DNA of 64,000 nucleotides from Pestalotiopsis fici W106-1. Lineage: Eukaryota > Ascomycota > Sordariomycetes > Amphisphaeriales > Sporocadaceae. A program made the position numbers and the translations under genes. The stretch's first letter is position 1. Every line of letters starts with the position of its first letter. This document shows, one piece after another, positions 35,445-47,508 of this stretch. A model generated the notes under the pieces. It did not search any database. It worked only from the letters and a program-made list of their open reading frames with translations, and was not told the DNA's origin. Location of the stretch: the NCBI RefSeq assembly GCF_000516985.1, contig NW_006917091.1, positions 2,811,022 to 2,875,021 on the forward strand, in the 5' to 3' direction.

Positions 35445-38400
35445 TCACGACAATCCGAAACGGCGAATACGACGACGAGGAGTCCCTGCGTGTGATTCGT
35501 TCGAGGTGCTTCCGTATGTGTTACCTAATCCTGCAAAGTTTTCGTGAGAATGCCCTGTATGAGCAATGACTGAAGACCCCTCGGACGGAGGGGCGTAGTC
35601 GAATGATGATTTATTCGACAAGGGCTCCTGGCCACGGCCGCCTTGCTCGCTGAGCCGCCTTCTAGCTGAAGTATTGCTCTTGTTGCTGTGGGTATATGAA
35701 CTCGTGTGATTCAATGGACTGAGACGATCTCGAGAGCTTTCTAGTCCGCCCTGGTGCGGCTCTTGGCGAGAGTTTGATCGACTTTGATGGCCTGAAAACT
35801 CTGGTTCACTCATTAGCACTCCTGCTACACGTGTAACTGTATGGTTGAATGTACTAACCAATCTGTTTGACATCTTTCTCTTCAACCGTGTCTGATCCTT
35901 CAAGTTCCGACTCATTCGAGAGCTGGTAATGCGCGTTTCCGTCATTGCGGTCCTCGTCCGAACCACACGATTCTATGGAGATGCGACTTGTAGTCAGATG
36001 GCTGAAATAACTGGGCATGGTAGGGTATGTTGATGTTGCAGAGTCATTGAAAGAACCAAAACCTAGACCCAAACCGAAAAGACCAGAGTGCTTACCGGCG
36101 CGCAAGAGCTCATCTTCAACCATCTGCTCTGCCATTTGTTCGGCCTGTCGCTCAAAGTGACCTTGGTCGTATCCCCAAGAATTGCGCCTGACTTGTGGGT
36201 TGGCATCAATTCCATCCCATTCGGCATCAGCAGGCGTTGAAGGCATGTCGTCAAATCGATCCTGGTTGGGTGACAGTTCAGGTTCCGAATCAGCACCTCG
36301 TTCATCCTATGAACAAAAGGCGTTGCCAGACGGTATCTCCCAGAGGGGTGCTCCTGGTGGAAAGCCATTATCATGGAGATTGCCTTGCTCGACTGGATTG
36401 TCACGAAGCGTAGCCACCTCCGGCTTGCTCTTGTTTCGGGATTTCCGGGTAGAAGTGGTAGATGGGTGACTACTGTATGGCGTTCCACTTGACTTGGGCA
36501 GTTCCATATTGTAAGCATCATCGGACTTTGGCTTGGAGTAGCTGGGGTCTGCCATGTCGCTATGCACGGGCAATCCGATCGATCTTGGCTCAGATTGGTG
36601 TGGCTGCATACTGCTTCTACCGCTGTCTGGTTTCAAATCTGCCAAGACAAAGGGGTTCTCTCCATTCGATGCATGACCAAAGACAGCATTGAAATCCTGT
36701 GCCGGTTCATTGCTATTAGATGTGGATGCATTGGGTCCATCGTCGGACCGCTTGGGAGAACCTTTGCTTCGTGACGCGCAATTTTCACTACTGGCGCGAC
36801 TATCGGCAGCATGAGAGCCAGGCCAATTATGAAGATTCTGCGTGCTTTCTGGCGTTTCAAAGTTGGGGGCTTGATCAAAGATAGCTCGGGATTGCGATAG
36901 TCCATCATCCTCAATGACATGGAAACCGCCAAGCTGGTCATGGCTCTGTGTCCATCCAGAGCCTGTGATATTGGATACCGTATGATCAAGGCGCGAAGCT
37001 GGTCTACGCTCTTGTCTACGAGAAGTGGCTTGACTGCTGTCTGTTCCTTTCTGTCGGACAGAAACTCTCTCACTGCTTCTTCCAAGCTCGGAAGCTTCAT
37101 TGTGGGCTACTGGTTGCTGGTATGAAGAACTTGATTGCGATTTCGGGAGAGTGTCTCGAGAACTAGAAGGTGGCAAGAGTGGACTTGTCTTGCGAGAGGA
37201 CTTGCGGGATGGCTTGTAGGAAAAGTTCTGCACATCCGATCGGGTCGCGCCAGAGCGGCATGAGACCTTTGACTGGTTGGCTGCCTCTGAACGGATATCC
37301 GACACGACTCTGTCGTTTGTCTTGGCTGGTTCATCTCGTGTGCTCTGACGAGAGCCACACTTTTGTGTGCCGCGTGGTTCAAGAGCAACAGACTCAATAG
37401 ATGTCTTGGACTGTTGCTCAATAAGCTTGCCAAGAGGTGACTGGGTATGAGAGCCTCTTGTTGAATGCATCTTGAATGATCGCGAGGATGCACGACGCAC
37501 TCTAGGCTCTCCAGTTGGAGATGACGCTCGGTCACTTCCCTCCTCCGGCGTCGAAAGGGAATTTGCTCTTCTGCTTTGGCGTTTATTGGAAATGATTGAT
37601 GATACACTCTGTAGGAGGCTACCTCGCTTCCTGCGGTCCTTCTGGACATCTTTTCTCGAGGAACCCTTCTTGTTGGAAATGATGGTGCTTGTTGGGGAAT
37701 CATGATCTCGGTATTTTCTGTCAGCAGGTAACGCGGGTGTCTGTTGGACTCGTATTAGCATTGTTTATTAAAACAGGAGTGATGTGTACCTACCATAAGA
37801 AAATCACTACCCATGCCAGTGTCTGTCATCTCAGAATCGGTGTAATCGGCCGTCATGATGCAACGACGGCAGTAGTCCGGCTCTGGTGCCTCGCCCTTCT
37901 TCAGCGGGTGAGTCATGTGATAACCCTTGGATCTCGTCTTTCCACAGCCTGCGCATATGTGCATATGCATGATGGGCGTAGAAGGAGGCGTCTGATCCAT
38001 TGGATCCTTGACCACCTCTTTCTTCTTTTTCGCGCTCTCGACATCTTTATCCTTGTTCTCATCATTTCTGTTCTTTGGAGTCCGGTTTCTACTCGGAGTC
38101 ACTTTGTACTTTGGGAGCTGGGATTTGACATTTGTTTCAAAGTGCTGTCGAAATCGCTCTTCATCCGAGCCCACTAGGGAAGAAGGCTGAGCCAAAGATA
38201 CAAGATCATCAGGATGAGAGACGAAAGGCGGCGGCGGAGGCGGCGGAGGAACAAAGCTTGGCTGGGGCTGAGCAAAGGTTGACATGAGTACCTGCGGTGC
38301 GTGAGGCATCTGAAGCATGTTGCCTGGCTGTTGAAAACCCATGGCGTGCGTATATGGCATCTGTATGCCAAAGTTTTGTGTTTGTCGAGGATTGAGGTTC

Positions 38401-39448
38401 CTGGCTAGATTGCTGGTAGCGGCAGTAGCAGCGGCCACGGGCGCACGACCAGTTCCAGTATTGTGCCATATCATTGGAGAAGTCTGGTTGGGCAGTTGCT
38501 GAAAGCCATTCGGCAGTGTTGTGAAACTCGGGTGGAACTGTGAAGCAGCCTGTGGCGAATAGCTCGAGCCATTGGGATGGACCAAGGGAACAGTTGAATC
38601 TGCAATGGAGTCATTCTCGTCAGGCTCGTCCTCATACTCTGCGAATCGTGTCCTCTCGGGCTCTGGTGGATAGGAAAACGTATGGCTGCGTCGCTTCGAC
38701 CCCAAAGACAGTCGACTCGAGCTTGGAGAACAGTCTCTGAGTTTTCCTGACTCGGCCCCAACGGCAGCAGAGTTGGGCGTACGTAAGATACTCTTGAGCG
38801 TCGAGTTTGATCGAGAGGATGATCTTGAAGAGCCTTGGCCTGGAGACCTCTCTACTTTATTCCTCTCGGGTGACTCTTCGTAGTCGGAAGGAAGTTCAAT
38901 GACCCGTGGTGTGGGTGTGCTGTAAGCTGACTTTGACCTTGGCTGCTGAAGGGGGCTGCTTTGACGGCGACCACGCTGAAAGCTGGCCCGGGTGGGAATA
39001 CCAAAAGCCTCGCTCAGGAAATCGAAATCGCGATCGCTGTTCTTCTTTCTTGCAATGGCAGGCCTGCCAGAGCTTGTCGTTGTGACGTAGACATTGCTAT
39101 CTGGGAGATAGACCTTGTCGTCATCTGGAAGATGCTGGTACAAACTTGAGCCATTGCTCCTATTGAATGTTAGCGTAATTTCAATCATTCTGGCGCCTGG
39201 GTAGATATAAAAAAGTAGGTGGGCAGCCTCAGATTCAGAGAAGATTAAGAGGTGTGAAGCTTGTTGGTAATTCTGTGATCGGGGGCAAAAAGTGGTACCG
39301 CAGTCTCACAGAAGGAGCGATCAGGATATTGCACAGGCCACGGGGGATAAAAAGCCACTTTCTCATGGCAAATATGTTGATCCGGGATCGCTGATGATGG
39401 AGATTAGACTTACTTGCTGCCTCGATGGGCGCCTTTCGACCTCCACAT
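35445..39448 (-). CDS. Large Ser-rich disordered protein with a conserved Cys cluster
   Basis: Proposed exons 39448-39414, 39159-37794, 37740-36418, 36306-35859 and 35800-35445 give about 1,175 aa; the third intron (donor GTGGCT at 36417) is the least certain. The start MWRSKGAHRGSKSNGSSLYQ comes from joining a 35-nt first exon in phase. Most of the chain is Ser/Arg/Pro-rich and likely disordered, with a proline run (FVPPPPPPPPFV). At about residue 420 lies a compact cluster, HICAGCGKTRSKGYHMTHPL followed by PDYCRRC, two CxxC pairs around conserved basic residues. Two CxxC pairs at this spacing suggest a metal site; similar clusters occur in uncharacterised filamentous-ascomycete proteins. 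The C-terminal third contains an acidic region and ends TPRRRIRRFGLS. No enzyme motif is seen. A scaffold or regulatory protein is a guess. Confidence 0.7.
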
Positions 39449-40340
39449 GGCCGTGGAGCAGACTCAATCTTTCACAACGCCTTCGAGCATGTACGGACTG
39501 CGCAAGACGATGGAATCAATGCAACAAAAGCCGTTCTGCAGATGAAGAAAATGCGCTGTGGTGTGAATATCTCGCTGTTCGGAACAAAGCAAACGAACCG
39601 AGGACAATGTGTAAATGAGGCCAGAGGTTGCAAGGAACAATCGAGCAGATGCCACGAATTGATGAAATGAATGTGGAGATGCAACAAACGGCAGAGGAAC
39701 AATGCAATGATGATGAGGGTTGAAAAGAAAGGGGCATCAGAATTAGAGATGGCGTCCAAAATTCTAGGTTGGCCCAAAGAAGACGAAATGTGTTGGTGTG
39801 TTATGTGCACTGTTTCGTATTGCACCAAGAAAAAAAAAATTCCCGTTTGCAACACTGGCGATGCCTCTTTATCATTGTCCCCCACCACCTCGAGCTCGAA
39901 GAATTCAAAACATATGCCACAGTTACTATCTGTAATCCATTGATCTGTTGCCTAGAGCAATGTGCAGCAACTAGAGACTCTCTATTCCTCGACACAAACG
40001 CAACGACTCTACTGCTTTCACATTTGTTCAGTTTCTCTAGAACGTCACTGTTGCTCATTCGGACCTTATTGATCCATCAAGTTCATCAAGAGATACTTGG
40101 TCATCGCAAGACAAAGATGGCGGGTTTTCGTCCGAATCATCCGCGTAGAATGGACGAGTCACGTTTAATACAAGTCACATTTAATGCAATATCAGCTTGG
40201 CTTAACTTTTTTTATTTCACAAAGCTTTTGTACACAAACGATGCCTGCCGGGCCGATCTTTTCCGGCCAAATTTTGGGACCCCGTGAAATGCCTCAACAG
40301 CTGGCAACTATAGGTCGTCTATCAAACATGGGTGACGCAT
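39449..40340. other. Intergenic, no gene seen
   Basis: Promoter region of the large disordered-protein gene and 3' flank of STT3. No supported gene. Confidence 0.45.
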
Positions 40341-42928
40341 CTAATCAACTCTCAGAACTCTGGGACCGCGCTTCTTGGTGGCCTTCTTCTTCTTGTGTCC
40401 GCGCTCAAATGCTGCAGCAGCACCGTGGTCACGACCAACATTGTCAAGGTCCTTGACCTTGTAGATACGGATGATCCAGTTCTCACTGGTAAAGGCCTCC
40501 TCAACCGAGTTGAGAACTGGGCCCTGATCAGGGAGTCTGACACCACGTACACGGTCAGCAGCCTGTCCGGGGGGGAACAGGCTGTTGTAGTTGTAGTAGG
40601 ACATCTTGTACCTGGGTAATTGTTAGTAATTGATTGCATCGTGGGTGGAGCTGGGCATCTTACATCAAGCTGTTCTTCATGGTGTCAGTGGCTCCCTCGT
40701 CAACGCGGTACTCGCCACGCTGGGTGAAGAAGTCTCTCTCCTTTACCTCATCGGGCCAAATGCCCTCGGCAATTCGGACCATCCAGAGGAACTTGTTAAT
40801 GTCATCTCCAGAGTATCCAAGGAGACCACCAAAGACGACCAAAACATAGTCAACCTCGTGCTGGCGCATGATGGGGTAGCTGACCTCCTCTCGAGAGCTC
40901 ATGGCCTTGCCGACGGTGGCAATGTGAGTGTTGTTCCAGGTGTTGTTGTCGACCAGGGTGGGGCGGTCTGCCATGCCACCAATCTGGTAGCCATAGTCCC
41001 ACCACGACATGATCTTGGCATCCTCCTTGGTGTTCTGACGGAGCCACTGGTAGGCCTCGCGGTAGTCGTCAATGATGTGCTGGCTTCCATCGGGCATCTT
41101 ACTAGCGAGCACGACTGAAGGGCTAGAGTAGGCATTGGACGTGACCCAAGTGCAGTGAAGAACAAAGAGAAGAAGGTAGAGAGTCATGGCTGCAGCGACA
41201 ACAACCTTGGACGCGACACTGTAGATGCCAATGTAAGGAGAAGAGGTAATGCGCAGGCCACCCTTGTTCTTCTTAGAAGCGGCGGCGGCTTCAGCGGCTT
41301 CCTCGGAAACTTCCTCGACAGGAGCGGGAGAGTCGGCAACTAGGTACGTGTCGAGCAGCTGAGAAACGGCCATGGCTGCGGCGACACAAACAACGGGAGT
41401 GAGCGTAAGCATCAGTCGCACCATGACTCCAGCAAAGTAACTTCCGAACGCGGCGTACACCACGATAAAGACGTGCTGGTCCTCGAGCTTCTGGAAGCAA
41501 AGGTAAACTCCGGCAGGGAACAGCCAGATGAGCATGTTCAAGTCGAAGAAGAAGGCAGGCCAGGCGGTAGGCTGGTGCTCGGACACGGATGCAATAATGG
41601 GAATGTGAATCTTGGCATAGCTGGTATCCCAGAGGGAGTAGAATCGACCAGACCAAGGGGCAATGTAGCCAGCCGAGGTCAGTCCAACGATACCGAGGAC
41701 ACCGACAACAAACATTGCGCCGATTGCCACCTTGAGGAACCCCGAGAACTGCTCGCTAGGCACTGCAGATTTGACGTATAGCAGGAAAGCTACAATCTGG
41801 AGGAATCCAAAGACACCTGTATCCTGTCAGTAAAATGCGCATTGCAGTAATCATGTTGGAGCAACGTACCCAAGGCCGGCATGTGCTCACTGGTACGGAC
41901 AGGCGCGAAACCGACAAACGGAATCTGCATGCTGGCAATTGTACCAAGAGCGTACCAGGTGGTGTAGGAGACGTAGAGTCTGCTGCTGTATCTGCCCATC
42001 AAGAGCAAGGCAAAAACGTGGAGAGGTATCAGACAGGTGATGAAGGCGTATCCACCCCACGAGGACACCATGTAGCCGTAGAAGAGGGCGCACAGCGAAG
42101 CCCACAAGACGGAGCCCAGCTTCAGAGCCTTGATCCACAGGTAAAAGGTAAAGACCAAAAGGAAGATGGCAATGGCCTCGTTGTCGTATGAACCGGCGAC
42201 GGATCGAGAAATGTAACCGGGGGCAATGCCCATGAAGGCGGCGGCGAGGAGGCCGGCGGAAGGCGAGGTTGTCATCTCATTGGTGAGAAGGTAAGCGGCA
42301 TAGGCCGTCAAGCCGGAGCAGGCGGGTGCCAGAAGGACACAGATGTTGCGAATATCGACGGGGACAGAGAGGAATCGGAGGAGGTGGTAAAAGACACCGC
42401 TGGTGACCATGAGACCGGGGTACAGAGTACCACCGGTAACTCGACCAAGGGGGTGCCAAGTTCGGTCATCGAACCAGTCCCAGAAGTTGTAGAAACCATT
42501 GGCAACCAGATACTTTGTAGCTCGAAAGTTGAACCAGGGATCGACTGGGTCATGTTAGCAATTCGTGGACCGGCTCGTGGAGAGGAAGGTGAAGCTTGTC
42601 GGAAGCTGTGGGACATACATTCGTGAATGATACTCTCGAAACCTAATGACGTCTGGGTTAGCGACTTGTTCTTTGCGGTAATGGATCAATTGAAGCTGTC
42701 CTGAAGCTCCAGGTGATGCAAAGGAGTTTTCATCGACGCCGGCGATGGCCAGACATGCAGGACTCGATGGCAGGGCGACTTACGAATGACTGAGAAGAGA
42801 CGGCTAGCTACAGCGGCAGCTGCGATGAAGCCGAGGATGAGGACCCTGAGCAAGGTCTTTGTGTTCTTGTTCTGGCCCAGACCAGCAAGGGCCTGAATAG
42901 GTGAAGGTGACTCCGTTGCGACCGCCAT
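40341..42928 (-). CDS. STT3: Oligosaccharyltransferase catalytic subunit STT3
   Basis: Transfers the lipid-linked oligosaccharide to Asn in N-X-S/T sequons in the ER lumen. Exons 42928-42784, 42642-42619, 42544-41870, 41816-40664 and 40611-40341 give about 755 aa with consistent phases. The first helix (LRVLILGFIAAAAVASRLFS) is followed by RFESIIHEFDPWFNFRAT, whose EFDPWFN is the first conserved acidic motif. About ten more hydrophobic helices follow. The lumenal domain carries WWDYGYQIGGMADRPTLVDN (WWDYG catalytic signature) and NTWNNTHIATVGKAMSSREE. The C-terminal tail is basic (RGHKKKKATKKRGPRVLRVD). Exon 2 is only 24 nt and encodes the residues just before the catalytic EFD motif. The gene is single-copy and essential in most fungi. 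Confidence 0.95.
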
Positions 42929-43442
42929 TGTCGCGCTGGATGTAGTCTGTCTTCACGGGTCTGTGTTGGTGAAAGGAGGTTTGGTGAGCATGAAACCTGG
43001 ATACTTTTTTTGGTGGTTTCCCTAAACTCTACCCAGGTGCGACGACAATCGAGAGGACAGCTAATCCGCTTCTTGGCAATTTGAGCTGTCCAACGGGACA
43101 CTCCACGCGTCCTTGTCGCAGGGGCCAGGGCGAAGCAGGGGTCCCGCACGGCACTAGTGCGTAGCTCGCACCGCCCGCCGCGTGCAAGAGTGGGGCCGCT
43201 GCCTTTTTTACATACAACACTTGTCGCTACTAGACTCATGTTCCGTGGTCAGTCATTTAGACAGCGGGAGAGACAGTATTGATTAAGTAGGTATTTAATA
43301 GACATTTAGGGAGATATTTGCTCATTTGATGTATCTCGGACTCTTGATGCAACTCATCATGTATTAAAACATCGCCACACTAGATGTTCATTTGTCTAAT
43401 CTCTCTTGACATTGAAACCCAAGCATCCCCTCTCAAATATGC
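42929..43442. other. Intergenic, no gene seen
   Basis: The upstream region of STT3 meets the 3' flank of the next gene on the same strand. No gene is seen. Confidence 0.45.
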
Positions 43443-43964
43443 TCACGATAGAGCAGCATACAAACCAACACAACCGGCAACAAAAGCAGCGCCTCCACGA
43501 TACAAATTATAAAACGCCCACTTGTCAATGAGTGCGTGGCCATTGTCCTCCATGATACCCATCTCCTCCCCCAAGGTCAGCACGTCGCCCACCGCCGGCC
43601 CAAGAGCCTTGACCTGCTCTTCCTTGTTGAGCAGCTTTTGTGCAATGGGTCGGATCACGGCGTACGTGTACGGATACACGCTCGCGGCCAACACGGCAGC
43701 CAGAGCATAGGCTCGCGATGTCCTCCCCGGCAGCTTGTACGCCAGATAGACGTTGAGCAGCGCGGGGAGGGCAAAGGCGGGCGGCAGGGCCTTGGCCGTA
43801 GTCTTGAACATCTTGGCCCATTGCTGAAGCATAATGGGAGTCGGCAACTCGAGGAGTCGTGGCGCAACAAAGAAAGAAAGGCCTAGGTTGAGACCCGATG
43901 CCGTGGTCAGAAGCGCAATGCTCGTCGCCTGGGTCACGCGGATGTGGGGAGGAAGCTCGGCCAT
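43443..43964 (-). CDS. Small membrane protein, DUF1772 / anthrone oxygenase-like
   Basis: Intronless, 173 aa. The sequence has about four hydrophobic helices (SIALLTTASGLNLGLSFFVA, then ALPPAFALPALLNVYLAY, AYALAAVLAASVYPYTYAVI, GGAAFVAGCVGLYAAL). The Pro/Leu-rich first loop and the pattern W(A)-FYNLYRGGAAFV near the end fit the DUF1772 family. Some members of that family act as anthrone oxygenases in polyketide pathways, while many others are general membrane proteins. No polyketide synthase or other pathway gene is near, so a role in secondary metabolism is not supported here. The ATG at 43964 is well placed and no longer frame exists. Confidence 0.75.
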   Translation of the reverse strand: MAELPPHIRVTQATSIALLTTASGLNLGLSFFVAPRLLELPTPIMLQQWAKMFKTTAKALPPAFALPALLNVYLAYKLPGRTSRAYALAAVLAASVYPYTYAVIRPIAQKLLNKEEQVKALGPAVGDVLTLGEEMGIMEDNGHALIDKWAFYNLYRGGAAFVAGCVGLYAALS

Positions 43965-45400
43965 GATGGTGTCTTTCCGGGGTAGTAACTAGGTAAGCAA
44001 TCCAAAGGCCTTGAAAGTGATCTTTTGCAGAATTATCTTTTTGGAGCAGATCTTTCGGATACAACAATACCCGAATGGTTTCCGTAATGGCCAAGTTCAA
44101 GTCAATTTGATTGTGAATGCACATGGGAAACTAGCTTGAGCATGGCCAGTCATATGAGTCGTTGGAGCAGGTGACGTAATATCATTGGGGGGTTCATAGT
44201 ACAACTAAAGTTATCCTTCTCAAACGGCTACCGATGAGAAAAAGAAACGAATTTAAGAAGAAAAAAAAGCAAATGAAACTAATTGCAAGGAAAAGTAAAC
44301 ATATCTTTTCAAGCTATGGTATGATGCAGGCGCCAAGCTATTATGTGGTTTACCGCAATACCATATATGAAATTTACTGCTTACTTAGTACTCATGTATT
44401 GAGTTCCTGCATACAGCAACCAACATGGAAGAATTCAACCACTTCCCACATGGACATACTACGTATCTTTATGCAATACCACTAAATTAGATAAAGTGGT
44501 TGCAGACATCTAGAGCAATGTCCGCCCTGATATCACATATCGAGAGTGATGTCCGATGTGCCAATAGCCGAAGTTACTAGCAGTGTATGATCTGCTTCCA
44601 GCCTTTCGATTATTCTTTGCCTTTATTGTGACCTAGCAGGATCTCTGTTTTTGCAGAAATTTTCCCGTCCAGAGCAAAAGTTCACTAGGATAAAATGAGG
44701 AACTACCTTTGGAACAGGAATAAACTTTAAAAAGGAAGAGCAAGGGGTGTATTAATGCTCGAGGAAAGGGTGATATCCGTGGGTTCGCTATAAAGGCCAA
44801 TTTCCAATAACCAGCGATCAGTGCATCCTCCATCACAAGTTAACCTACGGATGACATGAGATGACCACTTTCCCTCCTTTCTAATGTGCAGCTTTTAATG
44901 CGATCGGGATGTTTTCCTTGCACGTGTATTCCCTCCACACCATATTCATTAAATGCTACAGCTTTCCGTATTCCCGATAAATCCTTTTAATTTCGCTATA
45001 ATTTATTTATTTTGAAATAATTTTTCTTTCCCACTTTCCATAAATTATAACAGCGCATCCTTTTTAATAATATTTATATTTTAATTTGTTTTATAATTAA
45101 AAAAAAAAGACCTGAAAAGATTAAAGAGTGAAATTAAGCTTAGCAACCCTTTTTCAATTCTTTTTTCCTTTATTTTTAGCTTTTATTTTCTTTTTTTCTT
45201 CTCTTTCTTTTTTTTTTCTCTTTCTCCTTTTTTTCTTTCTTTTCTCTTTCTCTTTTTTTCTTTCTCTTCTCTTTCTTTCTCTTTTTTTTTCTTTTTTTTC
45301 CGTGTCTAAATTACAAGTATTATTCTAGGATCACGCTTCCTCTATTATAATAGCTAACAACTATTAAAGATCTATTTTGTCTAGACTGCCTTTGGTTTCC
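43965..45400. other. AT-rich region without a gene
   Basis: Base composition shifts to strongly AT-rich, especially at about 44970-45115 (long A/T words), followed by a TTTTCTTTCTC pyrimidine tract at 45130-45300. This matches the look of repeat relics in RIP-active fungi. No gene is seen. Confidence 0.55.
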
Positions 45401-46032
45401 TGCATCGAGGCGATCAACTAGCCTTTCGTCGTCTAAGTCTGTCGCAAGCAGTAGACGATGACGACGATTACTATTCTGGCTCAGACGAGTCAGATGTCCC
45501 AGGCGCCGATTACAGTCGTCCCGGTATCATGCTCGACGATATGGACTTCCACTTTCTGCTTGAAGGTTATGTGAACACGCTGGATGAGCCTGAGCGACTT
45601 GAAAGTGTCCGTCCAGAGGTGCGAGCCGCCTACCAGGCTGCAGAGGTTTCTGTTAAGGATTTGCGACGGTTTTGGGTCAATGGCATAGCCCAGGAGAGAT
45701 CCGATTTTTTTTATGGTCGAATAAACACTCGCATAAGACGAGTAATTAATGCTTTTGGCTATTAGCGTCTTTCTGTGCCCGGCTCCCCGGAATGTACGAT
45801 CTATCGAAAGGACCTCGCCGATAATAAGGCGATCGTGCTGCCCTATAGCCACTTCGAATAGCATAACACCTATATCCTGGAGTGGTTGCAAAGCAATATT
45901 TACAGTCGTGCGGCAAATCGAGAATGCTGTCCAGTGTGTCGGGCCTCTGTCGTTAACCATTCGCCTGCTCCTGTTGTCGACAACCAACCTCCGCACCCAC
46001 AAGCCTCTCCGTCTGGTGTAGAGTCTGAATGA
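45400..46032 (+). pseudogene. RING-finger gene copy with two in-frame stops
   Basis: The plus-strand frame gives an acidic start (DDDDYYSGSDESDVPGADYS), then MLDDMDFHFLLEGYVNTLDE, YQAAEVSVKDLRRFWVNGIA, NTRIRRVINAFGY-stop, then a RING finger in decay: ECTIYRKDLADNKAIVLPYS, HFE-stop-HNTYILEWLQSN, NRECCPVCRASVVNHSPAPV, and an end PHPQASPSGVESE. The intact final CCPVC pair and the CTIY and LPYSHF positions (Tyr where a RING needs Cys) indicate that several ligands were lost by G-to-A changes. It is the fullest of four copies in this window and shows the family layout: acidic N-terminus, helical middle, C-terminal RING, then a proline-rich PAPVVD tail. Confidence 0.75.
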
Positions 46033-46262
46033 GAGATGTTTTGTTTTTACGATATAGGATCTCTTCCAAGGAAAGAGCCGACTTTCTCCGCGAGGCGACT
46101 TTCTCCATAGTCGTTTGAACACTCGCATGAAACGAGTGATTAATGCTTTTGGCCGTCGGCGTCTTCCTGTGCCCGGCTATTCGAAATATATAATCTGTTT
46201 GGAGGCCCTCGACGATAATAAGGCGATTATATTATATTTACATTTTGAGATGGAAAATTAGG
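46033..46262 (+). pseudogene. Second, partial RING-family copy
   Basis: Reads GDFLHSRLNTRMKRVINAFG, RRRLPVPGYSKYIICLEALD, DNKAIILYLHFEMEN and a stop. It parallels the copy just upstream (NTRIRRVINAFGY, RLSVPGSPECTIYRKDLADN) but keeps IICLEAL where that one has CTIYRKD. It breaks off in the middle of the ring, before the second half. Confidence 0.7.
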
Positions 46263-46379
46263 AAAGAATCTTGAGCTTTTTCTTTTTCCTTTAATTATTT
46301 CTTTTTTTTTTAAAAAAAAAAAGAAAAAAAAGTCCGGGCTTTTTATAGGACACGTTATTGCGTATGCGACTTAAAATCG

Positions 46380-46740
46380 GTGGAATGATGATAATCGAGC
46401 GCCAGAAAGAGAGCTGTGCCAGGGTTGAGAAGCGAAACCAGAGAAGGACTTCCAAACAGCGGGGATGCAGTGCCGACAGTATGCAGCGGTGACTGCCATG
46501 GAGACTAAACACCAGAAGGAGAGGTCTGTAGGTGCAGAGGCGTGCCGTCCGCCGAGGGCAGATGTTGGTTGCCGACGACAGGAGCAGGAGAAGCATTAAC
46601 GAAGGAGACAAAACTAGTTGGTAGCAGCGCGATCTTTTGTCGGCACATCGGACAGCACTCCCGATATGTGTTATCAGGGTGGGCATTGCTCTGCAACTAT
46701 TCCATCTCATTTTATGGTATTGAAAAGTCACAATAAAGGC
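46380..46740 (-). pseudogene. Third RING-family fragment, opposite strand
   Basis: On the minus strand the second half of the ring is intact (LQSNAHPDNTYRECCPMCRQ), followed by VNASPAPVVGNQHLPSADGT and LHLQTSPSGV. Before it, two stop codons fall in the stretch where the HFE...LEWLQSN segment of the other copy lies. Its orientation against the two copies just upstream suggests an inverted duplication or an insertion. Confidence 0.7.
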
Positions 46741-47508
46741 AAAGAACAATCAAAAGTTTACAAGCACGTCATACACTGGCAGTGACTTTGGCTGTTATCA
46801 TGTCTATTGAGTATATTAAACGTGCAATGATTATAATTGGCAACGGCTTCGTGAAGCAATTGATGCTGGCCGCAATACTGCCCCCGACCGCCAACAATAA
46901 CAACAATACTTGATAGCAGCAGCAGCAACAGCAACAGAAATAGCGGTGACAAGACCGCCGCTACTTTCCAGTTTGAAACCAACCTGTCATTTCTAGGCTC
47001 GGAAAATATATGGCTACTGCCTATTCAGCACTTGGGTAGCTGTAAATGAAACCATTCCGTAGTCGGGGGCCACTCTAAGCTCCCCATCTTGAAATCATTA
47101 CTCAAGCATAGGGTATATTATGGCATAGTCCATTTCTTTCCTGTGGTACCATAACATGCGATGCGAAAGTGGTGTTATCCAATGAAGAAGACAACGAATC
47201 ATCCTCCATCTCTGCTTCTTAGACAAAGACTCTGCGTATCCATCATGCTTTTTGCTCAAAATAACAATACTCATCCTTGAAGATAAAGTAAAAGACAGAA
47301 TCTCCAAAAGAAATAATGCAAATCACGGGAACAAGTTTCCAAAAGCGACTGATTTGTACTGCAATGAGGGTCATGTATTCGAATCGAATATACGTATTAT
47401 TTATTAAGATAGAGGACTAGAATAGACTAACATTTGTTGTCATGACATGAAAAATGAATATATAAAAGCTCTTGAAGAATAAAAGGGGAAATAAAGACTC
47501 CTTTTCCC
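46741..47508. other. Intergenic, no gene seen
   Basis: 3' flank of the giant secreted-protein gene. Only chance frames; a TGC/AGC-rich stretch at about 46900-46950 encodes nothing recognisable. Confidence 0.45.

Noticed and set aside
39160..39188. Start of the large disordered protein at 39188
   Set aside because: That frame begins inside GCTAACATTCAATAG, a branch site and acceptor; a 35-nt upstream exon joins in phase and ends at a GTAAGT donor.
40630..41118. Plus-strand frame of 162 residues
   Set aside because: Antisense to STT3 exon 4.
43443..43964. Secondary-metabolite cluster around the DUF1772-like gene
   Set aside because: No polyketide synthase, NRPS, transporter or cluster regulator is present within at least 10 kb on either side.
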